A DNA stretch of 64,000 nucleotides from Erodium maritimum (lineage: Eukaryota > Streptophyta > Magnoliopsida > Geraniales > Geraniaceae): the NCBI GenBank assembly GCA_963921825.1, contig OY997596.1, positions 7,073,001-7,137,000 on the forward strand, read 5' to 3'. The notes under the pieces were generated by a model, which did no database searches, was not told the origin of the DNA, and saw only the letters and a list, made by a program, of their open reading frames with translations. The position numbers and the translations under genes were made by a program. Shown one piece after another: positions 56,304 through 64,000 of this stretch. Each line of letters opens with the position of its first letter. Position 1 is the first letter of the stretch.

Positions 56304-57628
56304 TAAGAAGAGGAAGGGTCGAAGTGCGAGGAGGCGTCACCTACAGGGCGTAGTCAACCTTGCTCTGTTCCGAAGTCTCTTGCCAAGCCTCGGATTGTTG
56401 CAAACGTCCCGGTAACCAAACCGATGTCAAAAGCATCTCGATGGTCGAAGCCTAAGGTGTATCAATTGCAAGAAAACGAAGTTTTTATATGCAACTTACC
56501 CTACGGAACCACAGACGAGTGGGTTCGTAATGTCTTTGGTGCGTTTGGTGACATTTCATCCTCATCTGTTTTATCCAGACTAAATCGAAACAACAATTTC
56601 TTAGGTTTTGTGAGGTATGGGACGAAGGAAGAGGCGTTCCAGGATGTTGATTGCCTCAATGGATTCAAGATCAACGGCTTCTCGTTGTTTAATGTTATTG
56701 CTCGGCGCCGGAAGCAGCCGTCGGCGAGTTACGTTCAGAAACAGAGCATCGAAGTAAGTGGGTCGTTTGGTCAGGATCTCGTCTTGGCTGAGCTGCAAGG
56801 GCCTAGAGGGACGATTGAAGCGCTCACCGGCGTTACACTAGAGTCTGTTCCTCATATTGCCAATGCTTCTCCATCGGAATTAGATCATCGCGATCCCAAG
56901 ATTCAGCAGGTTCTCTCGGTCTAATTGTTTGAATCGCAATCAGTGGGGCAATCAGGGGATTTGATTTCTAACACTGCATCATTGTTGGACAAAGGACGAC
57001 CGTCGACCATGGTGATGGAGGAAGGACGTTCGGAGGATACGCAGGCCGTGATACAAACTGTTGGTTCTCTTGCGATCTCATAATCGGATTGCCCTAGTCA
57101 ATGCGTGGATTTGGCGATTTGTGAATCCGTGATTCATGATTCGGATGCTGGTGATCGGGGTGTGACTGATTTCTACTTGATTTACGCGAGGTTGAAGACG
57201 CGGAGGCCACGCTGGCACGCGAATCGCGTGAGGAGGTTGAAGTTGTTGGGTTAGATGCGACTGGGCCTGTGGTTGGGCCTGGTCAGTCTGGTCCATTTCA
57301 TGAGATTTCGACTGTTGAGAACGCTGAGACTACGCTGGCACGTGAACCATGTGTGGGAGTTGATGTTGTTGGGTTGGATGTGATTGGGTCTACGAATGTG
57401 CCTGGTCAGTCCGGTCCAATGGTTGAAGTGGGTAGTGAAAGCCCATTTCAAACCATACTTCCAATTGTTTTGGGTGTCGGGACGTCTATTGAGTCAGGCG
57501 AACCTTCGTGTCATGCGCCTCAACTGGTGGTTTCTAGTGAACCGGTTTGGGACCAACGGAGTAGTACTTGGAAGGAGGTTCTTCTTAAACCTTCTAAACA
57601 TGTGAACAATATTATTTTATTCACTTGA
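56304..57628 (+). pseudogene. RRM protein, LINE ORF1 type (second copy)
   Basis: The frame 56424-56924 starts at an ATG but reads open upstream to about 56304. The RRM shows RNP2 VFICNL (residues 20-25) and RNP1 NNFLGFV (57-63), followed by a basic linker (ARRRKQPSASYVQKQS). The order and spacing match the RRM gene at 46198-47043, and both have NLPY next to RNP2 and a Phe-Gly-Phe-Gly block (VFGAFGD here). After a stop at 56924 further coding-like segments reach 57628, ending STWKEVLLKPSKHV. No ORF2, poly(A) or target-site duplication was found, so its boundaries are unknown. Confidence 0.6.
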
Positions 57629-57639
57629 TGGACTTCAAA

Positions 57640-58320
57640 AATCCAATTCTATTTTGGGATCATTGTTGTGTGCGACCATTTAGGCTCATACCACGTGTTG
57701 GAAGTGGGCCTGAAATCCCAATTTCGTCCACATGTCATAGTTGCCCTCTAGCAAGGCATTATGACTACCCACACATGTACGATAATTGTCAATTCGACTT
57801 AACCTTTTACCCATAATATCTTAATCCCTTTGTCATCATTGTCTCGATCGAATAAGGCATAGGGTCGACATCCTTATTTTATTTGATCGTTGTTTCTTGA
57901 TCTTAAGTAGAATACAAGTGATAACTCTTTATCGACTCGCATGGCCATAAATTTCCTCAGCCTCACTTATCAAGGGGGAAAACGATATGTCTCATATTTA
58001 CATGAGTGACAAATCCCTTATCAGGCAGTCGTATTTCTCACATAAACAATTATGTGCCCAACAACAACCTTTATTGTTACCCGGGTAAAGACAACGTTGA
58101 ATTGTGTCAAATCACACAACCACCTATGTAGAAACCATTATGACTATAAATTCAAAGGACTTAAGCCTTATTACTGTACCGAGATATACTCATGAAAATT
58201 CTTATGTAGTATTCTCACAGTGGGTCATCGAATATCATTTCCTTAAATGGCATTTATGATTTGACTTCATGTCTAGTATGTATTATTGTTACATCTGTAT
58301 TGGCTACATTTGAGTCAAGC
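57640..58320 (-). repeat. LTR-like repeat, inverted relative of 54299-55000
   Basis: On the minus strand the phrase 'gatgacccactgtgagaata' and its surroundings align with 54590-54640, and much of the remaining sequence can be matched loosely. It ends near the start of the Sirevirus-like LTR. No coding sequence is present. Confidence 0.45.
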
Positions 58321-58324
58321 AAGA

Positions 58325-59308
58325 TGTTATCGAGGATGTCAGTGGGGCATCATTATTGTGCAACCGGTGCAGAGTTAAGCGATGATGTCAACACAGATGT
58401 CATTAACATGAGTGTGTATGACAGCACGCGCGTGTGGAATTTTATTGGTATATCCAGAACACGTGTAGATCATGTGCTGAAGATATATTTCCTTTATGTA
58501 TAGATACTCATTATTAGAGTTCTACTTGTATTAGGAAATGATATCATATTCTTTCTAAAATCAGAAGATATGTACGCAAACTTTTAGATCGATTTTGGGA
58601 AGTTCTGCTAAACAAGGAAACAAGAGATTCAACGTAATCGTGACTCTAAAGTCACATAATCCTAGGAGGCACACGTTCGGAAGGAAAGAAGAACTATATA
58701 TATCAAGAAGACCTCAAAAGCTAGGGTTGATCGCAACACAGACTATCTGACGATCATTTTGTCTGAGGAGACTATTTTTTCTGTGCATTCTCTTCTGTTC
58801 GTGAGTTTAGTGTTCTTGAGCGTGTTGGACTAGCGTGTCAAGAGACTGGATGAATTGAAGAAAAGTAAATGTTTTTGTGCTCACTCCTTGTCTCATAAAT
58901 AAATAGGAAATGGAGCGATATTTTTGTGATTGAAGTGTCACAATCTCTCAACAAACACGAAGAACAATCCAAGACCGAGGTGCTTGAAAAGTAGAATCAA
59001 GCGAGGAGCTTAGATTCAGGGGGAGACCTATAATAGGTTTGTCACTATGTAATGATAACATAGGTTTTATCGGAATGGTCTGAGAAACTTATATGTTAAT
59101 TATTACATTATAGTGAAAATCATTCCACGAGAAAAGTGCCCCCAAACGTAGGTATGTTGTACCGAACTAGGTAACCAATTGTTTTTCTTCGTGTGATTGC
59201 TTGTGTTTATTATCGTCTTTATTAAATTACTAAAGTAAGATGTCCAATCACATGTCTTAACATCCTAAGTGACATCTCATCCAATAGTTGCACCTGATCA
59301 GAATTACA
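58325..59308 (+). repeat. 5' LTR of the Sirevirus-like element
   Basis: The 3' boundary (GAATTACA at 59308) is fixed by the primer-binding site two bases downstream. The 5' boundary at TGTTATCGAGGATGTCAG is a best guess. A TATA box (58695-58702) and a CT-rich transcribed leader fit a functional LTR layout. Confidence 0.65.
58695..58702 (+). promoter_or_regulatory. TATA box in the Sirevirus-like LTR
   Basis: TATATATA lies about 370 bp into the LTR and is followed by sequence resembling a transcribed leader. This is the likely core promoter of the element. Confidence 0.5.
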
Positions 59309-59310
59309 AT

Positions 59311-59322
59311 TGGTATCAGAGC
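59311..59322 (+). other. Primer-binding site, initiator-Met tRNA
   Basis: TGGTATCAGAGC lies two bases after the LTR end. It complements the 3' end of plant initiator-Met tRNA and fixes the element's plus-strand orientation. Confidence 0.92.
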
Positions 59323-59379
59323 TGGTCACTCAACATAAGTAGTATGATCCTAAAAGGAAGAGAATTTTGTGTGTGCATC

Positions 59380-61160
59380 ATGGAAAGCACAAGAGAATGG
59401 GGTTCATTCACTCGTCCACCTGTTTTTAATGGAACAAACTATGGCTACTAGAAAGACAAAATGAGTGTGTTTCTAAAGTCTCTGGACAGTAAGACCTGGA
59501 AATCTATGATTCATGGGTGGACTCCAACTCAAACAGTAGCTGAAGAAGGAAACCCTCATTTTTCAAATCTGAGAAAGATTGGAGTATTGTTTAAGATGGT
59601 GAAGCATTGGTAAATTCACGTGCACTCAATTCAATCCTTAATGGAGTTGACCAGAATGTGTTTAAGTTGACCAATACTTACACTTCTACAAAGGAAGCCT
59701 GGGAGATACTAGCTACAGCCTATGAAGGAACCACCAAGGTAAAGGACTAAATGTTGTAGTATCTCACAACAAACTTCAAAGCACTGACTATGCGAGATGA
59801 TGAAACTATCTTACAGTTTCATGTGCAAATAAGAGATCTGGAAAATGAGTCATATGCTCTTAGAAAACCTATGACAAGTAAGGATCTGGTAAGAAAAACT
59901 ATGAGAGCTATGAACTCCAGGTTCATGATGAAGATAAATGTAATAGAAGAAATGTATAACCTAAGTGTTCTCAGATTTGATGAACTTATTGGCTCTCTCA
60001 TGACATTCGAGTTGTCGCTTCCAGGATCAGAGACAATGAGCAAAGGAACTGCACTGAAAAGCTCTACCCAACAACTCAATAAGCAAGCTCACTCTGACTC
60101 GGAAGAAGAGATGGACGAAAACATAGACCTGATAGTCAAGAAGATGATGAAACAATTCAACTGGATACCAGGACGGTACAATCGTCGGGATGTCAATCCC
60201 GATACTCACCAAGATGTCGTTGACATCTTGGATCAGATTAGATAGAAATCATGGGAGAGATATGCTGATAGTACAAGAAAAGGAAAGAGAGTCCAATGCC
60301 ATGAATATGAAGGATATAGACACATCAGGCGAGAATGTCCCAATTATCTGAAGAAGCAAAAGAAAAGCTTCAAGGCATCCATGTCAAATGATGATAACGA
60401 GCCTAGTGACAATGAACAGGTAAACAATTTAATTGTATTTAGCAGTACTGCTAATATTGTTGACTTTTCTAAAGGTGGAGATGAAAATGAACGGGATCCC
60501 GATGAGTCTCTGTCTGATGAGAACATAAACTAGGCATATGATCAAATGTTCACCAACTGGATGGAAGAATCTAGGACCCTGGAAACTCAAGAAGACCATA
60601 TACACACTCTGACAGAGGAAAATGCTAAGTTAATTGATAAAGTGATGTTTCTTGAAGAATAAATAAGAAAACTCAACTTAGAACTTGGGAGAATCACCAA
60701 GAATGTCAAGATAATGAATTCAAACACTGATCAGTTAGATACTCTTCTTCCCGTGGGAAAACTAACTAGAGATATTAATGGACTTAGGTATACCAATGAA
60801 GCCTCCTCACCTCAAACAGTGTTTGTCCCTCAAAATGGTCTCTATCAGTTCATACCTGCTCAAAAACAAAAAGTTAAGTAGAGCGTGACAACCACTGAGT
60901 ATACAATGGTCAACATCATCATACTCGACATCGTGAGCAACATCTCACACGGCATCCTGCAAGACATACAATTGATCAGCAGTATCAACACAATTTCAGT
61001 GCTCAATTTGTATCGTTGTTGGCAGACAATCTCAAGAAAGCATATTGAGTATGTCATTTATGCGGTAAGAAAGGTCATGTAAGACCACAATGTTTCCAAC
61101 TGCATAGAACCTCTCGAATTCAACAGAGAATGTCTATGCAATCCCAAACTTCTATGAACC
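59380..61160 (+). pseudogene. Sirevirus-like gag with two zinc knuckles
   Basis: The likely start is the ATG at 59380 (MESTREWGSFTRPPVFNGTNY). A stop follows where the family has Trp (NYGY-stop-KDKM), a TGG-to-TAG type change. The gag core continues to 60245 (AWEILATAYEGTTKVKD in another frame, then MRDDETILQFHVQIRDLENE). The first CCHC knuckle (60297-60338) has its second Cys changed to Tyr. A long charged coiled-coil-like stretch follows (60400-60720, HTLTEENAKLIDKVMFLEE). A second knuckle, CHLCGKKGHVRPQC, is intact at 61052-61093. Two knuckles and a long spacer are characteristic of Sireviruses. Confidence 0.82.
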
Positions 61161-61269
61161 GGTCATGGAGAGTCAAAGGTAAAAACTCTCAAGTGAATCT
61201 GAAGTAGGAATGGAAAATTAAGAGTGAAAATTACCGAGCCAGTGTAGCTTATAATACTAGGGTTGAATC

Positions 61270-61684
61270 CAACGGAGATTTTTGGTATCTTAGTAGTGGA
61301 GCATCTCGAAAAATGACGGGTGATAGTAAATACTTGACAAACATACATCAATGCTATGATGGACATGTAGTATTTGGCGATGAAGTAAAAGCAAGAGTCA
61401 TAGGGAAGGGGCAACTAAACTTTCCTGGAATAAATTGTCTGACTGGGGCTTTATTAGTAGAAGGACCCACCGCTAATCTATTTAGCATAAGTCAACTTTG
61501 TGACTTGGATCTACTTGTAGAATTCACTAAGACACTATGTTTTGTCTTAGATAAGAATTTGTCAACTTTGATTATATGTACATGTTCTAAAGAGAATTGC
61601 TATGTTTGGTCCTCAAATGGATCCATTGAATTCACATACTCCTCAACTCCAGCATGTTTGTTAACAAAAAGGGGAAGGGAATAA
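61270..61684 (+). pseudogene. Copia protease / pre-integrase remnant
   Basis: The frame reads FWYLSSGASRKMTGD and continues MTGDSKYLTNI to LLTKRGRE. The family motif at the start is the aspartic protease active site (D-S-G followed by H-M-T-G); here the catalytic Asp is Ser (codon at 61292-61294). The following segment (QLNFPGINCLTGALLVEGPTAN without gaps in frame) corresponds to the linker before integrase. The frame then stops, and no integrase core follows. Confidence 0.8.
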
Positions 61685-62100
61685 GGTGCGTTCTCAGAAT
61701 GACTACTATCTGAGTCAGATCAAGCTAATAAGTTTCATGACAAAAAAGGAGAAAGTGATGAGTCAAGTTCAGAAAATGATGTTTCTCATAATGCGTTGGA
61801 CTCTAATGTCGTGTTTGGTGTCTCTTTAGAAGTCAAGAATGACATCTCTGAAACTAGGAGGGACAACAAACTCAATACTCAATGAAGAACACCTTTGATA
61901 AAGGAAAAGCCATCAGAACTTCATCTACTAAAAAGAGCAAGGATCAATTGCTTGATCATACATCAGTATATCAATAATATCGCTATGAGTCAGATGTCTT
62001 ACAGGATGTGCCTACATTCTGACAGACATATAGTGAGTTAGTATAGAATGGGTGAAGTGAAAGAATCAACTACTGAAGATCAATACTCTTACACTCTAGA
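61685..62100 (+). other. Junction region replacing pol
   Basis: This is coding-poor sequence between the protease remnant and the env-like region. Ser/Asp/Glu-rich reading (about 61700-61870) could be the start of the env-like protein or a filler. Integrase, reverse transcriptase and RNase H motifs are absent. Confidence 0.5.
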
Positions 62101-63700
62101 AAATTGATTACGTATTTATGTTACCCTTCGGAAACTCATTCCTAAAGAAGAAGGGCTAAGAAAATACAATGAGAATTTTCTCCTACTCAGTCTTTAGAAG
62201 AAAAAGTTGTTGCTGATTCTGCTATTATTAAGGAAGGTACTTATGAAGAACCTGTCTCTGAGCCTAGAAAGATAAATAGTTTTTCCTTTGATAACATTTC
62301 TGCAACTACTACTTCTGGTACATCTATACATGCAAAGAAAAGGAGAAAATTGACAAGATATGCTGAAAACGAGTCATTTCAGAAGTTGTTCCAGTTGGAA
62401 AACAAGAAGGCACACATGATGTCAAGACAGATATCCTTGAGGTAGTTCACTAAGAAGCTGGAAATGAGTTAATTAAGTTGTCACCCCCGTAGTCTTGAAT
62501 CCTATCAAATAGAAGAAAAGGAGAGTAAAAAGCTGTGCCTACAATCCCAAGAGGAAGTCAAAGGGAAAGAAATTTGACTGAGTGAACAGAACTCCAGAAG
62601 AAGTTGCCCAGAAGTGGGATTATATCTCTCATGGATCCATTTGTCCAAAAAAAGGGAAATTTTTGAAGATGACAAGGGTTTGGAATAAGTCTGCAAAGTT
62701 TCTTGAAGGTACTGAATTGATACAGAATGTTAAAGATATTGGTCCTTACTACCCTCAGCTAGTGAGAGAACTTATTGTTAATCTTGTTCCTAGCTTGGAT
62801 GAACCTAAGAATCCTGATTTCCATAAGGTCATTGTGAGAGACAGAGTCATCGATTTCAATAAAGACGTCATCAATGCTTATCTAGGAAGAACAACAATTA
62901 GGCCATAATGAGGTAACCAAGGAGATATCTGAAATTTTTTAGAATACATGGTTAGAAAAGGTTAAGTTAACATCCTTACAGCCCACTACCTTGTACTTTC
63001 TTCAGGCTAAGATTAGACTGGTTAACTGGACACCTTCCGCTCCTGCAGCATAGTATTTCTCCATAACTCGCCAGGCTCATTTGCACTAGAAGAAGTCTAT
63101 ATCACTATCCTTCAAAATGAAAAATCTTTACTCATTCAAATGTCAAGACATCTAATAAATAGGCTAAGAATGCTAATGGCTTAAGAGGTTTAGCCTATTC
63201 AAGCTCAGTCATTAAGAAAGTACAAGCTTCAACTTGTATTGTATAAGACTGGAAGAAGATGCTGAAAAACATGTTAAGAATTATCCTCCATTAAATGCAA
63301 GCATCTCAAGATGTTAAGAAATCTTCCAAGAAGATGACAGCTTCACAAAGGCTCTTGATGTTTCCTGTTTTGAGAAGCTAAGATCCGTATTGGAACGTTG
63401 AACCATTGAGAAATGAGATGTCTGAATTGATAAGGGAAGGATTTGTTTGTTGATTACTTAAGGACATCCACAGTTCAAATTTGTCGCTGGCTGAGCAACA
63501 AAAGTGGGTGAAGATATTGTGCAACTTCCACCTGTATATACTTGTTATGTTCTCTCCCTACTCAGAGCCTTTGGAGTTGCTGAAAACTCTGAGAAACTGT
63601 GATCAATGTGGAGTCCATCCTATGAAGGATTTGTATAGATGAGTGGAGACCCATATTCTGCAGATTATGCACTATTCGAGCTGAGGTATGCTTTCCTCCT
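62100..63700 (+). pseudogene. Env-like (putative plant transposon protein) gene
   Basis: The best segment is 62582-62908: WDYISHGSICPKKGKFLKM, then YYPQLVRELIVNLVPSLDEP and KVIVRDRVIDFNKDVINAYL. The 'LVRE..NL...VRG..I.F....IN..LG' pattern is that of the plant retrotransposon domain labelled 'putative plant transposon protein', often called envelope-like in Sireviruses. Further blocks follow in broken frames (AKIRLVNWTPSAPAA near 63010; a late segment near 63350-63660). Many stops are present. An envelope function for such proteins in plants is unproven. Confidence 0.65.
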
Positions 63701-64000
63701 TGAAATCTAGTACATTTATTTCTAATAATCTTCTCTCTTTGCAAGATAGCTTGCCACCAATATGCCAGTCGACTCTTTTTCATGCTCTATGATGTTATTC
63801 TGATCTCTCTTCCCGAGATAAGAGGTACTATGAAGTTAAAGAGGAGAAAGCATGTTATGATGTTATGATGAGGAAAAACCTGATTAACACATTCAAAGTT
63901 GCATGCACACATGTTAGAGAGAATGTTCTGATATCAAACGGGAAGATTCAAGGGAATCTCAGCTTGAGAGGTTCAAGTCTTCGGATCATTCACTATATTG
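63701..64000 (+). other. Distal env-like or 3' region, no clear feature
   Basis: This is sequence to the window edge inside the Sirevirus-like element. No domain or LTR start was recognised. Confidence 0.4.

Larger units (their letters stand above)
58325..64000 (+). mobile_element. Sirevirus-like Copia element, left part, pol missing
   Basis: An LTR (about 58325-59308) is followed two bases later by an initiator-Met primer site, then gag with two zinc knuckles, a protease remnant and, from about 62100, an env-like gene of the kind found after pol in SIRE/Maximus elements. Between 61684 and 62100 there is no integrase, reverse transcriptase or RNase H. The element continues past the window's right edge, so the 3' LTR and TSD are not visible. 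Many stops show it is decayed. Confidence 0.8.

Noticed and set aside
9973..59322. tRNA-like matches at the two primer-binding sites
   Set aside because: Only the 12-17 bases complementary to the tRNA 3' end are present; there is no cloverleaf, so these are retrotransposon primer sites.

Overview
The window looks like transposon-dense heterochromatin of a flowering plant, probably a eudicot. Almost everything that can be recognised is mobile DNA or its debris. Evidence includes chromodomain Ty3/Gypsy (Tekay-like), Athila-like Gypsy, Sirevirus-like and short-LTR Copia elements, two primer-binding sites matching the 3' end of plant initiator-Met tRNA, Mutator-like hairpins with 9-bp target-site duplications (TSDs), a PIF/Harbinger transposase, a DUF1985 gene fragment, and plant LINE ORF1 types (DUF4283 plus CX2CX4HX4C knuckle, and RRM). 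I found no convincing intact host gene, no tRNA or rRNA gene and no CRISPR array. The species cannot be named from the sequence.

Layout. 1-1064: decayed LINE ORF1. 1065-13330: an old LTR-type repeat split by a Tekay-like Gypsy element (1811-12490, minus strand, TSD GAGTT). 14133-17656: a Mutator-like hairpin (TSD TAATAAATT) that received an ORF1-only LINE derivative (14224-16656). 18035-19256 and 21726-24181: two minus-strand non-coding retroposons with TSDs and poly(A), flanking a dead Harbinger transposase (19840-21111). 25493-26866: a second Mutator-like hairpin (TSD TATAATTTA). 27765-28271: a small solo LTR (TSD CAATA). 28816-38232: three solo LTRs of one Gypsy family nested in each other (TSDs ACTAA, ACTGC, TGTGG).

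38760-50100: a minus-strand Athila-like Gypsy gag-pol wreck that hosts at least five insertions: a Mutator-like hairpin (39496-39939), a decayed retroposon (about 42624-44200), an hAT-like MITE (44875-45577), an RRM-type ORF1-only retroposon (45721-47223) and an internally deleted Copia (48440-49491). 50717-52119: a DUF1985 gene fragment. 52439-53959: another Mutator-like hairpin. 54299-58320: LTR-like repeats, a MITE and a second RRM ORF1 fragment. 58325-64000: the left part of a Sirevirus-like Copia with LTR, primer-binding site, gag, protease remnant and env-like gene but no visible reverse transcriptase or integrase.

The genes do not form a host pathway. They are parts of separate selfish elements. 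All element coding regions are damaged except the DUF4283/zinc-knuckle reading frame at 14572-15741. In the Tekay-like element, where the ancestral residue is clear, stop codons look like C-to-T or G-to-A changes, the pattern expected of cytosine methylation followed by deamination. The best-supported new observations are the three-layer solo-LTR nest, a set of related hairpin Mutator-like elements with reiterated terminal repeats, repeated ORF1-without-ORF2 retroposons, and the Sirevirus-like copy that keeps gag and env-like sequence without pol. Element boundaries come from matching direct repeats read by eye. Family names rest on motif recognition, not database searches.
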